Below, in pieces: positions 16,081-23,699 of a stretch of DNA of 53,525 nucleotides (positions within the stretch are counted from its first letter, which is position 1; every line of letters starts with the position of its first letter). The position numbers were made by a program, and so were the translations under genes. The DNA comes from Pyrinomonadaceae bacterium (GTDB taxonomy: Bacteria; Acidobacteriota; Blastocatellia; Pyrinomonadales; Pyrinomonadaceae): assembly GCA_022843305.1 (NCBI GenBank), contig JALHNX010000011.1:1-53525 (forward strand), read 5' to 3'. The notes under the pieces are model-generated. The model was not told the DNA's origin. It saw only the letters and a program-made list of their open reading frames with translations, and did no database searches.

Positions 16081-16612
16081 ACAAAAACTCGGTGATTCTT
16101 CCCGTTTTCACAAACGAGCCAGCCATATCGGTCAGCGTATGACTCGCCGCGCCGACCCATAAACCGGCAAACACCGACGGCAGAAAATATTCGCCGATAT
16201 TGACGCGGATATGTTCGCCGAGGTCGAGCCAGACTTTCGTAAATTCACCGAGACGCGGCAAATCGCCGCCCGCGTAGCTCGCGTAAATATAAACCGCCGC
16301 AAACGCAACCAGCGTCAGCGCGCCCATAAAATAAACGACGCGCAGAAGGGTTCCGAAAACGAGTCCGTGCGACCAGCGCGAACGATGCGCGAAAAACGCC
16401 TGATACGGATACCACAAAAACCGCAAAACTCCCCAGCGCGTGTATTGCTTGCTCATCGTGTCGAGATCGGGACCGAACATCAGTCCTCCGAACAGAAACG
16501 CGGCGGTTACGACCGCCGCGCTTCCCGTGTTTTCGGTCACTTTCCACGCCGCCGCAAAGACGGGCGCGGCAAACAGAAAGGTAATTGCGTCGTGTGTTTT
16601 TCCTGAAGGCAT
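16079..16612 (-). CDS. DUF2227-type putative metal-binding membrane protein
   Basis: A 177-residue protein of the DUF2227 family, known mostly from cyanobacteria and described as a predicted metal-binding (metal-dependent hydrolase-like) membrane protein. Seen: MPSGKTHDAIT at the N-terminus with an early His/Asp pair, FLFGGLMFGPDLDTMSKQY, a Trp-rich RWGVLRFLWYPYQ, HRSRWSHG, and a late ASHTLTDMAGSF. These His/Asp motifs are interspersed with about three hydrophobic segments. The start at 16612 gives the family N-terminus; the longer frame only translates the upstream GATTTCGGATT repeat. That repeat comes within 4 bp of the ATG and leaves no Shine-Dalgarno. Confidence 0.82.
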   Translation of the reverse strand: MPSGKTHDAITFLFAAPVFAAAWKVTENTGSAAVVTAAFLFGGLMFGPDLDTMSKQYTRWGVLRFLWYPYQAFFAHRSRWSHGLVFGTLLRVVYFMGALTLVAFAAVYIYASYAGGDLPRLGEFTKVWLDLGEHIRVNIGEYFLPSVFAGLWVGAASHTLTDMAGSFVKTGRITEFL

Positions 16613-16615
16613 CTT

Positions 16616-16664
16616 TCGATTTTGGATTTTAGATTTCGGATTTCGGATTTCGGATTCGGCATTT
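16616..16664. repeat. Single-arm GATTTCGGATT repeat before the DUF2227 start
   Basis: Direct repeats of ATTTCGG with variants (ATTTTGG, ATTTTAG) and no clear opposing arm. Read on the minus strand it ends AAAATCGAAAG immediately before the ATG, nearly the same end as the repeats before the sigma factor and recR. Confidence 0.75.
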
Positions 16665-16799
16665 CGCGCGGAAAATTCCCGCTCACAGATTATACCGCAT
16701 TTCGCGATTCCCGAAATACAAATTTGCAATCACCCTGCGGAACTGAAAAAACACGGCTGTTTTGTTAGACTTTCGGTTTGGCATCAGCTTTGCTTTTTT

Positions 16800-16896
16800 T
16801 GTCAGTACCGTCTGCGGTCGCGGGCGGGTTGAATTTACTTTATGGAAATTTATAAACTTGAATCTTAAACCATCCGCTGCCGCAGACGGTACTGAC
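16800..16896. repeat. TGTCAG palindromic element, intergenic copy
   Basis: Left arm starts TGTCAGTACCGTCTGCGGTC and continues GCGGGCGGGT (to 16829). The right arm (about 16868-16896) ends GCCGCAGACGGTACTGAC. The arms enclose about 38 bp. The ends match the in-gene copy at 50592-50687. It ends 6 bp before the mqnP-like ATG. Confidence 0.85.
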
Positions 16897-16902
16897 TTTC
16901 AA

Positions 16903-17775
16903 ATGGACAACTTTTGGACAAAATTAAAAACGACGCTTGCGATGATAAAGTTCGAACATACTTTGTTCGCGCTTCCGTTTGCGTTTTTGGGCGCGGTTCT
17001 CGCGGCAGACGGTTTGCCGACTTGGCGGCAGATTCTCTGGATCACGGTCGCAATGTTCGGCGCACGTTCGGCGGCGATGACCTTTAACCGCATCATTGAC
17101 CGCAAATTCGACGCTCAAAATCCGCGAACCGCGAACCGCGAACTCCCCTCAGGAAAACTCTCCGTGTCGTTCGCGTGGGCGTTTTTTATCTTTTCGGTCG
17201 CGCTCTTCGAGATCGCCGCGTTTTCATTGAATTGGCTGACGTTCGCGCTTTCGCCGGTCGCGCTTTTGAGCGTTCTGGGTTATTCATACGCGAAAAGATT
17301 TACTTCTTTCGCGCATTTGATTTTGGGTTGGAGTTTGGCGATTTCGCCGACTGCCGCGTGGATTGCCGTGCGCGGCGCGATTGATTCCGAAATCCCGATT
17401 CTGCTCTCTTTGCTCGTGATGATGTGGACTGCCGGATTCGACGTTCTATACGCGTGTCAGGATTATGAATTCGATAAAAAAGCCGGTTTGCGTTCGATTC
17501 CGGCGCGGTTCGGCATCAAAAACTCTCTGCGAATCGCGCGGATTTTTCACTTTCAGGCATTCGTCGTTTTATTGATTTTATATCTCGCAACCGGACTCGG
17601 ATGGCTCGCGCTCGCGGGCGTTTTCGCGGTCGGCGCATTATTAATTTACCAGCACACGCTCGTCAAACCGAACGATCTTTCAAAAATGAACGCCGCGTTT
17701 TTTACAACTAACGCCTTTGTCAGCGTCATTCTTTTCGCAACCTTCGGCGGCGCGGTGTTTTTGGCGAAAATTTAA
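16903..17775 (+). CDS. mqnP: UbiA-family prenyltransferase, probably menaquinone pathway
   Basis: Membrane aromatic prenyltransferase, 290 residues with about eight hydrophobic helices. Both Asp-rich prenyl-diphosphate motifs are present: NRIIDRKFD (Asn62 to Asp70) and [12 protein letters not shown] (Asp180 to Asp191). The sequence is of the type often called 4-hydroxybenzoate polyprenyltransferase-like and, in futalosine-pathway bacteria, MqnP. A duplicated mqnE end and a full mqnE lie downstream, which supports a menaquinone role. The ATG at 16903 gives the normal family N-terminus. No Shine-Dalgarno is visible because a palindromic element ends 6 bp upstream. The exact substrate is inferred. 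Confidence 0.85.
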   Translation: MDNFWTKLKTTLAMIKFEHTLFALPFAFLGAVLAADGLPTWRQILWITVAMFGARSAAMTFNRIIDRKFDAQNPRTANRELPSGKLSVSFAWAFFIFSVALFEIAAFSLNWLTFALSPVALLSVLGYSYAKRFTSFAHLILGWSLAISPTAAWIAVRGAIDSEIPILLSLLVMMWTAGFDVLYACQDYEFDKKAGLRSIPARFGIKNSLRIARIFHFQAFVVLLILYLATGLGWLALAGVFAVGALLIYQHTLVKPNDLSKMNAAFFTTNAFVSVILFATFGGAVFLAKI

Positions 17776-17949
17776 ATTAAAACGATAAAAACCTTTTCGC
17801 ATTTTCCGAATCTCCTTTTCGATTTTTTGCAAATTGCATCTGTTTTGTAATTAAACTTTAACCTGAAAACAGCTTGCGTCAAATAAAATCCTGATTTTCC
17901 CACCACTTTTTCGGATAAACATTCTCGTTTTTTCTGATAACATTGAGGT

Positions 17950-18120
17950 ATGGTAATTGCTAATTACTTTAACAGTTATGCGATTTCATTTGACACAAAC
18001 TTAAACAAAATCGCCGCAAAGATTGAAGCGAATGAGCGTTTGACCTTTGATGAAGACGTGGAATTATATAAAACCGACGATCTGAATGCGCTCGGTAAAT
18101 TGGCGGATTTCGTAAGGTAG
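17950..18120 (+). pseudogene. Duplicated 5' end of mqnE (left flank of the insertion)
   Basis: A 56-residue frame whose residues 13-56 are nearly the same as MqnE 4-47 ([18 protein letters not shown], then [20 protein letters not shown]), followed at once by TAG. The DNA is about 89% identical to 20792-20922, with mostly silent differences. This is the truncated original mqnE start, cut when the downstream block arrived. Its first 12 residues differ from the intact gene. It is unlikely to encode an active product. Confidence 0.85.
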
Positions 18121-18161
18121 AAAATCGGCTTCGTGTAAAATCATAAAGTCAGGAGAAAGTT

Positions 18162-18434
18162 ATGCAAACGACGATTGAACAAATAGAAAATGAGGTCAAA
18201 CAGCTTTCACGGGAAGATTTGCGAAAAGTGCGCGAATTGGTTGATTCGCTGTTGGAAAAAAAGGAATCAAAACCTACGATGACCGAAGAAGAATTTGAAC
18301 GGCATCTTTACGAAAAAGGAATTATCAGCGAAGTTAAACCGCCGATCACGGATTTTTCGCGCTATGACGATTATGAACCGATTACCGTGACGGGCGAACC
18401 GATTTCCGAAACGATCATCAGGGAGCGCAGATAA
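18162..18434 (+). CDS. Putative antitoxin of a VapBC-like pair
   Basis: A 90-residue acidic protein. Its N-terminus is a helical pair (TIEQIENEVKQLSREDLRKVRELVDSLLEKKE), common in antitoxins and short addiction-module components. The C-terminal half (VKPPITDFSRYDDYEPITV) looks extended, as expected of a toxin-wrapping tail. A good AGGAG precedes the ATG. Its TAA overlaps the ATG of the next gene (TAATG), a layout typical of toxin-antitoxin pairs. Identification rests on position and general features. Confidence 0.7.
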   Translation: MQTTIEQIENEVKQLSREDLRKVRELVDSLLEKKESKPTMTEEEFERHLYEKGIISEVKPPITDFSRYDDYEPITVTGEPISETIIRERR

Positions 18435-18895
18435 TGGCGGCTTTCTTTTGTGATACAAGCGCGTTAGTCAAGCGTTACGTTTCCGAAACAGGCGCGGCGT
18501 GGCTGATTTCGACGCTTCATCCGAATTTGAAACAAAGAATTTATATCGCCCAAATTACAATCGTTGAAATAGTTTCAGCGATTACACGACGCGAAAAAGG
18601 CGGTTCGACCACGCCGCAGGAAGCCGTCAATGCCTTGAATCAGTTCGAGCAGGATTGGAAAACCGAAATCACGATTATCGATTTTTCGGCAAAATTGGTT
18701 AACGACGCAACAGTTTTGGCGAGAAAATATGTCCTGCGCGGCTACGATGCCGTTCAACTTGCAACGGTTTTAGAAGTTCATAATGAAAGAACGGCATTGG
18801 GTTTATCACCGCTAACTTTATTTTCCGCCGACACCGATTTAAACGCGGCGGCAGTCAGCGAAGGTTTGACGGTTGATAATCCGAATAATTATTGA
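18434..18895 (+). CDS. vapC: PIN-domain toxin, VapC-like ribonuclease
   Basis: A 153-residue PIN-domain protein, expected to be a Mg-dependent RNase neutralised by the upstream protein. Acidic active-site residues are visible: Asp7 in FFCDTSALVKRY, Glu45 in ITIVEIVSA, Asp105 in LRGYDAVQLAT, and Asp133/135 in LFSADTDLN. The length is normal. It starts inside the stop codon of the antitoxin gene. It is the first intact pair after the truncated mqnE copy. Confidence 0.88.
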   Translation: MAAFFCDTSALVKRYVSETGAAWLISTLHPNLKQRIYIAQITIVEIVSAITRREKGGSTTPQEAVNALNQFEQDWKTEITIIDFSAKLVNDATVLARKYVLRGYDAVQLATVLEVHNERTALGLSPLTLFSADTDLNAAAVSEGLTVDNPNNY

Positions 18896-18998
18896 GCAAT
18901 TTGGGAGTAATTTATAAATCGAGCAAAAATTTTCATTGCGTTTACTTTTCTTTTGGCTTTTGCGTTTCAAGTTTCGATGTAAAATGAAGTTTTTAATT

Positions 18999-19511
18999 AT
19001 GAAAGACAAAAATCTCAAATTTATTGACTTGTTTTGTGGAATTGGCGGATTTCGCATAGCAATGGAAAATCAATGGCAAAACAGCGCATGTGTATTCTCG
19101 TGTGATTTTGATTCCGATTCGCAAAAATCATACGAAGCTAATTTCGGAGAGAAACCTTTCGGCGATATTACGAAAATACACGAGACTGAAATTCCCGAAC
19201 ACGATATTTTATTTGCCGGTTTTCCGTGTCAGGCTTTTAGCATTTGCGGCGACGGAAAAGGTTTTGAAGATACACGCGGAACTTTGTTTTTCGACATTGC
19301 ACGAATTTTGAAAGCGAAACAGCCGAAAGCTTTTGTTCTCGAAAACGTCAAACAACTGGTTTCGCACGGGTCGGGAAAAACTCTCGAACGCATTTTAGAA
19401 ACACTCGAAAATCTCGGTTATCAAGTTCATTATAAAGTCTTAAACGCACTTGATTTCGGTTTGCCGCAAAAACGTGAGAGAGTTTTCATTCTCGGTTTTA
19501 GTGAGATGTGA
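18999..19511 (+). pseudogene. C5 cytosine DNA methyltransferase, truncated after motif VIII
   Basis: A 170-residue N-terminal part of a DNA (cytosine-5) methyltransferase. Seen: motif I FIDLFCGIGGFR, motif II/III region FSCDFDSDSQKSYEANF and GDIT, motif IV FAGFPCQAFS with catalytic Cys77, motif VI LENVKQLV, and motif VIII LPQKRERVFILGF. The frame stops three residues later. The target-recognition domain and motifs IX and X are missing, while complete enzymes have more than 300 residues. The stop is followed at once by the restriction-enzyme-like gene, so the 3' half was probably deleted. The ATG at 18984 is an alternative start. Unlikely to be active alone. Confidence 0.82.
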
Positions 19512-19547
19512 GCATTTAGTTGAAATCAACAAAAGCCGATAAATTTT

Positions 19548-20300
19548 ATGAAATTAAGCACAAGAGATAAGTCAATTTTAATAGGATTATTTCTTTCAAA
19601 GTTTGACACCGAAGGTTTGCAAACATTGAGTTTCAATGGATTCCTCGAAGCGTATAATACGCTTGGATTAGCAATCGGAGCAAAACCTTCTTCGTTGAAG
19701 AATTATCGTGATGAATTCGACCCGATGTTTCCAAATCCGAGAAAAGGCTGGCATAAAAGGAAAATTCGGGATTATTGCAAAGTGTTTTATGATGAATATA
19801 AAAACTGGAGTTTAAAAAATTTTTCTGAACTTATTAAAAGTGTCGTTTATAACCAGTATGAAATAGAATTATTAGTCGAGAGGGCGGCTGGTCAAAAACA
19901 AAAGGAAGAAACCTTTGCAAAAAGGCTAATGACAGGACAAGCTGCTGAATGTTATTTCAAAACTGTTTATCAGCAAATTCCGGTATTTCAAAACCGGATA
20001 TTAGAAGACACAACAAAACTTGGCTGCGGTTTTGACTTTAAACTTTGCTTAAATTCAGTCGGAAACGATTTCCTTGGCGTTGAAGTAAAAGGTCTGAATG
20101 GTTTGTCGGGTAGCATTGCTTTAACCGAAAAGGAATATAATATGGCGAGTTATTTAAGGGAAAATTATTTTCTCTTTGTAGTAAAAAATTTTATTGAGAA
20201 GCCGACACACGTCTATTATCGAAATCCGCTTGAAAATAATTTGAGATTCAAAAAAATTGAAACTCAAATAACTCAAACGACATACAGAACAACTGTCTAA
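19548..20300 (+). CDS. Restriction-endonuclease-like protein (PD-(D/E)xK, DUF3883-like C-terminus)
   Basis: A 250-residue protein with strongly AT-rich codon use. Residues 1-110 are helical and could bind DNA (FLEAYNTLGLAIGAKPSSLKN). The C-terminal domain has CGFDFKLCL, then FLGVEVKGLNG, giving the Asp...Glu-x-Lys pattern of PD-(D/E)xK nucleases, followed by LTEKEYNMA and YFLFVVKNF as in DUF3883-type domains. Its place directly after a DNA methyltransferase fragment suggests a type II restriction enzyme. Recognition site unknown. If active, a host with a broken methyltransferase needs another source of protection. Confidence 0.68.
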   Translation: MKLSTRDKSILIGLFLSKFDTEGLQTLSFNGFLEAYNTLGLAIGAKPSSLKNYRDEFDPMFPNPRKGWHKRKIRDYCKVFYDEYKNWSLKNFSELIKSVVYNQYEIELLVERAAGQKQKEETFAKRLMTGQAAECYFKTVYQQIPVFQNRILEDTTKLGCGFDFKLCLNSVGNDFLGVEVKGLNGLSGSIALTEKEYNMASYLRENYFLFVVKNFIEKPTHVYYRNPLENNLRFKKIETQITQTTYRTTV

Positions 20301-20311
20301 AATTAAAAACA

Positions 20312-20518
20312 ATGCCTTTATTTGAGATAACAAAACCACTGACCGCTATTTTGTTGGTCGAGTCAGAAACAGAACAAGAAGCAATAAATTGGGTTGATAA
20401 AATCGTCGCTGACATTCAAGACGAAAACGGAATCCAGATTCAATCAAAAAGCGTGATTTCATTTGAAGCGGATGTAAAAGTTTCAGAAATTAGGATTGAG
20501 ATTTTGCAAAACTATTAA
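20312..20518 (+). CDS. Small hypothetical protein
   Basis: A 68-residue ORF 11 bp after the endonuclease-like gene on the same strand. It begins with MPLFEITKPLTAILLVESET, then ANWVD-like helical residues (EAINWVDKIVADIQDE) and beta-like ends (KSVISFEADVKVSEIRIEIL). It has no domain I recognise. It shares the AT-rich composition of the block and is probably part of it. Confidence 0.5.
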   Translation: MPLFEITKPLTAILLVESETEQEAINWVDKIVADIQDENGIQIQSKSVISFEADVKVSEIRIEILQNY

Positions 20519-20774
20519 ATCGAAAGTCATCGAAACGGTTTTGAAACAAATCAGCTACGGTGCGCGTGTTCGCGGAATCGTCAAAGAATCCGATTTGATA
20601 AAATGGTATGAAAAATGTCTGCGCGGAAAGTTTAACGAAAAACTTGCAAAGCCTTTACTTGAAAGATTATTAAACGGCTTTGAAGCGGAATTTCCGTTTT
20701 CAACAACTTTGGCGGAATTTTTAGAAGGTCGTGATTATGACAACTTGGAAGTTTCCGATTTTTGGAAAATTTAA
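20496..20774 (+). CDS. Hypothetical protein or remnant before mqnE
   Basis: A 92-codon frame starting with TTG and overlapping the previous ORF by 23 bp. The sequence after codon 8 looks like real coding sequence (VIETVLKQISYGARVRGIVK, then LIKWYEKCLRGKFNEKLAKP and an acidic tail ending SDFWKI). There is no recognisable family. Lack of a good start suggests a 3' remnant of a longer gene cut by the rearrangement. It ends 8 bp before the mqnE ATG. Confidence 0.45.
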   Translation: MRFCKTIKSKVIETVLKQISYGARVRGIVKESDLIKWYEKCLRGKFNEKLAKPLLERLLNGFEAEFPFSTTLAEFLEGRDYDNLEVSDFWKI

Positions 20775-20782
20775 AATAATTT

Positions 20783-21889
20783 ATGCAATTTTCATTTGAT
20801 ACAAACTTAAATAAAATCGCCGAAAAGGTCGAAGCTAATGAACGCCTGACCTTTGATGAAGGCGTGGAATTATATAAAACCGACGATTTGAACGCGCTCG
20901 GTAAATTGGCGGATTTTGTGCGGCGTAAAAAACACGGAAAGACGACTTATTACAACGTCAACCGGCATTTTAATCACACGAATATCTGCGTCGCGGACTG
21001 TAAATTCTGCGGTTTTTACAGACGTGCGCGGCAAGATGACGCTTACACGCATTCGATTGACGAAGGAATTGAAATTGCGCGGAATGCCGTCAATGAAGGC
21101 GCGACCGAACTGCATATTGTCGGCGGTTTGAACTCGAAATTGCCGTTTGAATATTACACCGATCTGTTTTCATCCTTAAAACGCGAATTTCCGCGTCTGC
21201 ATTTGAAAGCGTTGACGATGGTCGAACTCGATTTCTTTGCGCGGTTTTACAAAATGCCGGACGAAGAAGTGATCGAAAAACTGAAAGCCGCCGGGATGGA
21301 TTCGTGTCCGGGCGGCGGCGCGGAGATTTTTGCCGAACCGACACGTTCGCGCATCTGCGATCACAAATGCGACGGCAACCGCTGGCTCGAACTCGCGGGA
21401 AAAGTTCACAAAGCCGGATTAAAAACCAACGCGACAATGCTTTACGGACATATCGAAACGACCGAAGACCGCGTTGACCATTTCGTTAAATTGCGCGAGC
21501 AGCAGGATAAAACGGGCGGTTTTCAATGTTTTATTCCGCTCGCCTTTTATCCGCCGGGAACCGCGCTTTCGTCACTTCCCGGACCTGATGCGATGCTCAA
21601 TCTGAAAACCATCGCCGTGTCGCGCTTGATGCTCGACAATTTCGACCATATCAAAGCGTATTGGGTAATGCTCGGACTTCCCATCACGCAAACCGCGCTT
21701 CATTTCGGCGCAAACGACGTTGACGGCACCATCACCGACGGCGGTGAACTGACGCACGCCTATTCGGTCGAAACGGGCGGCGAACGCAAAATGACGAAAG
21801 ACGAATTGATTTCAATGATCGAAAATGCCGGATTTGAAGCTGTTGAAAGAGATACGGTTTATAATCGCGTCGAAAGAGTCGCGGCTTAA
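20783..21889 (+). CDS. mqnE: Aminofutalosine synthase (radical SAM)
   Basis: Radical SAM enzyme of the futalosine route to menaquinone, joining 3-enolpyruvyl-benzoate-derived substrate and SAM to give aminofutalosine. It is 368 residues. The [4Fe-4S] motif is C69VADC73KFC76, followed by [20 protein letters not shown]-type residues ([12 protein letters not shown]) and [17 protein letters not shown] are characteristic of MqnE rather than MqnC. The 5' end exists twice: a truncated copy lies at 17950-18120. The present start is MQFSFDTN, without a clear Shine-Dalgarno; the older copy has a longer, different N-terminus. It probably lost its original promoter and now depends on the inserted block. 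Confidence 0.93.
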   Translation: MQFSFDTNLNKIAEKVEANERLTFDEGVELYKTDDLNALGKLADFVRRKKHGKTTYYNVNRHFNHTNICVADCKFCGFYRRARQDDAYTHSIDEGIEIARNAVNEGATELHIVGGLNSKLPFEYYTDLFSSLKREFPRLHLKALTMVELDFFARFYKMPDEEVIEKLKAAGMDSCPGGGAEIFAEPTRSRICDHKCDGNRWLELAGKVHKAGLKTNATMLYGHIETTEDRVDHFVKLREQQDKTGGFQCFIPLAFYPPGTALSSLPGPDAMLNLKTIAVSRLMLDNFDHIKAYWVMLGLPITQTALHFGANDVDGTITDGGELTHAYSVETGGERKMTKDELISMIENAGFEAVERDTVYNRVERVAA

Positions 21890-21893
21890 ATTT

Positions 21894-22454
21894 ATGTTTA
21901 TATCAAAAATCTGTCTAACCCTTTTTGTTTGTCTATTGGCGGTTTGCGGAAACACTATTTCACAGCCTGAAGATCAAGTTTTGGTAACGCAGCAAACAAA
22001 GGAATCCATATTGAATCTAAAAATGGAGAGGAGTCACTGTTTTTGGGAATGTCCTGCTTATACTTTGACAATTCAACCGGACGGATTTTTTTTCTTTGAA
22101 GATGTAAAAATCAGAGAAAAAGGTGATTTGATTACAAAGAAAAGGATTGAAGGAAAACTAAGCAAAGAAAAAATAAACCAGATAGTTGGCGAAATAAACA
22201 AAACTGACTTTTTCAATTTGAAGAATTCATACTCTGATGGCTTTAATTGTCCGGTGTTTTGGAAAGATAGCCCAGATGTAAATCTTTCGATTAGCCTTGA
22301 TGGGAAAGAGAAAACGGTTTCTCATAGTCTTGGCTGCAAAGAAAAAGTAAATATTGATGAAGAAGGAAAAATTCATCCTCAAAAACTCTACGATTTAGAA
22401 AACAAAATTGATGAAATAGTCGAAACAAAGCGTTGGATTGAAGAAAGCAAATGA
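21894..22454 (+). CDS. Exported DUF6438-type protein
   Basis: A 186-residue protein with an N-terminal hydrophobic export signal (ISKICLTLFVCLLAVCGN) and a domain like DUF6438: ILNLKMERSHCFWECPAYTL, then IQPDGFFFFEDV, and a later IEGKLSKEKINQIVGEI. The two Cys in CFWEC are family hallmarks. The lipobox is imperfect (LAVC), so cleavage type is uncertain. It starts 5 bp after mqnE and is AT-rich. Function unknown. Confidence 0.7.
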   Translation: MFISKICLTLFVCLLAVCGNTISQPEDQVLVTQQTKESILNLKMERSHCFWECPAYTLTIQPDGFFFFEDVKIREKGDLITKKRIEGKLSKEKINQIVGEINKTDFFNLKNSYSDGFNCPVFWKDSPDVNLSISLDGKEKTVSHSLGCKEKVNIDEEGKIHPQKLYDLENKIDEIVETKRWIEESK

Positions 22455-22479
22455 GGGCGATTTTAGGAGAGGTAAAATA

Positions 22480-23097
22480 ATGTCTACAGTTTTAGAAAAA
22501 GCGGTAATAAATGAATATGGTTTATCAAAGTTCGTTTTGCAGTTTCGTCCGTTTTTAAATATGGACGATGACCAGTTTTTTGATTTTTGTCAGGCAAATC
22601 GTGATGTCAGAATCGAACGCAGCAAAGATGGAGAAATAATTATTATGCCGCCAACAGGTTCGGAAACGGGCGAAAGAAATGCTGAAATTACTATGCAGTT
22701 AAGAATTTGGGCAAAAAAAAATAAACAGGGAAAATCTTACGATTCTTCAACCGGATTTATATTGCCGAACGGCGCGACAATTTCGCCTGATGCTTCGTGG
22801 GTATTAAAGAAAAGAATCGAAAAATTTACAGCGAAACAACTTCAAAAATTTCTTCCTTTATGTCCCGATTTTGTTATCGAACTGCGTTCGGCTTCTGATT
22901 TATTAAAAGACGGACAGGCAAAAATGAAAGAATACATCGAAAACGGCGCACGGCTCGGTTGGCTGATTGACCCGAAAAATAAACGCGTTTCAATTTATCG
23001 GGCAAACGGCGAAGTTGAAATTTTGGAAAATCCGCAAAGCGTTTCGGGCGAAGATGTTTTACAAGATTTCGAGTTGGATTTGACGGAAATCTGGTGA
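22480..23097 (+). CDS. Uma2-family (DUF820) putative endonuclease, first copy
   Basis: A 205-residue protein of the Uma2 family, which has a restriction-endonuclease-like fold. Seen: FFDFCQANRDVRIERSKDG, IIMPPTGSETGERN, ISPDASWVLKKR, CPDFVIELRSASD (Asp and Glu of the nuclease-like core), and GWLIDPKNKRVSIYR. A good AGGAGAGG precedes the ATG at 22480. A second Uma2 gene follows directly. Such families are strongly expanded in cyanobacteria, Chloroflexi and acidobacteria; their biological role is not known. Confidence 0.85.
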   Translation: MSTVLEKAVINEYGLSKFVLQFRPFLNMDDDQFFDFCQANRDVRIERSKDGEIIIMPPTGSETGERNAEITMQLRIWAKKNKQGKSYDSSTGFILPNGATISPDASWVLKKRIEKFTAKQLQKFLPLCPDFVIELRSASDLLKDGQAKMKEYIENGARLGWLIDPKNKRVSIYRANGEVEILENPQSVSGEDVLQDFELDLTEIW

Positions 23098-23102
23098 AAA
23101 TT

Positions 23103-23699
23103 ATGAGCGCGATTCCGAAAACAAAATTAACGCCCGAAGATTATCTTGAATTTGAAAGAAATTCCGACATCAAACACGAATATTTCGCCGGCGAAATATT
23201 TGCAATGTCCGGCGCGAAGCGAAATCATAACGTAATCGCTTGGAATATCGGCGGCGAATTAAGGCAAAAGTTAAAAGATAGAAATTGTGAAGCATATCCG
23301 GCTGATATGCGCGTTTTTGTTCCCGAAACCGGACTTTACACTTATCCCGATCTGGTTGTCGTGTGTGGCGAACCGCAGTTTCAGGACGATGTTTTCGACA
23401 CGCTTTTGAATCCGGTTCTTTTGATCGAAGTTCTTTCCGATTCGACTGAAGGTTATGATCGCGGCAAAAAGTTTCAGCATTATCGAAGCATCGAAAGTTT
23501 GCAGGAATATGTTCTGGTCGCACAGGACGAGGCGCGGATCGAGAAATACGTCAAACGCGGCGACGGTTTCTGGCTTTTATCGGAAGCCGTCGGGCTTGAT
23601 TCGGAAATCGAATTTTCCGCGATCGGATGTAAATTAGCGCTGCGGGAAGTTTACGATAAAATAAGCTTTTCAGAAATCGATGCCGAAGAAACGCAGTAA
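23103..23699 (+). CDS. Uma2-family (DUF820) putative endonuclease, second copy
   Basis: A 198-residue Uma2 protein of the other common subtype: LTPEDYLEFERNSDIKHEYF, then GEIFAMSGAKRNHN, MRVFVPETGLYTYPDLVVVC and LLIEVLSDSTEGYDRGKK (core Asp and Glu-Val), ending LQEYVLVAQDE. It is clearly different in sequence from the first copy, so the pair is not a recent duplication. A GTG at 23094 overlapping the previous stop is an alternative start. Its 3' end overlaps the acyltransferase gene by 20 bp. Confidence 0.87.
   Translation: MSAIPKTKLTPEDYLEFERNSDIKHEYFAGEIFAMSGAKRNHNVIAWNIGGELRQKLKDRNCEAYPADMRVFVPETGLYTYPDLVVVCGEPQFQDDVFDTLLNPVLLIEVLSDSTEGYDRGKKFQHYRSIESLQEYVLVAQDEARIEKYVKRGDGFWLLSEAVGLDSEIEFSAIGCKLALREVYDKISFSEIDAEETQ

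Larger units (their letters stand above)
18121..20782. mobile_element. Inserted block (VapBC-like plus restriction-modification-like) with long target duplication
   Basis: Between the two copies of the mqnE 5' end (17950-18120 and from 20783) lies a block with a toxin-antitoxin-like pair, a C5 DNA methyltransferase fragment, a restriction-enzyme-like gene and two small ORFs. From about 18900 it is visibly more AT-rich than its surroundings. No transposase, integrase or terminal inverted repeat is seen. The structure matches insertion with long target duplication, known for restriction-modification units. Confidence 0.7.

Noticed and set aside
16613..16729. N-terminal extension of the DUF2227 gene
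   Set aside because: The extra residues only translate the GATTTCGG repeat; the family starts at MPSGKTHD.
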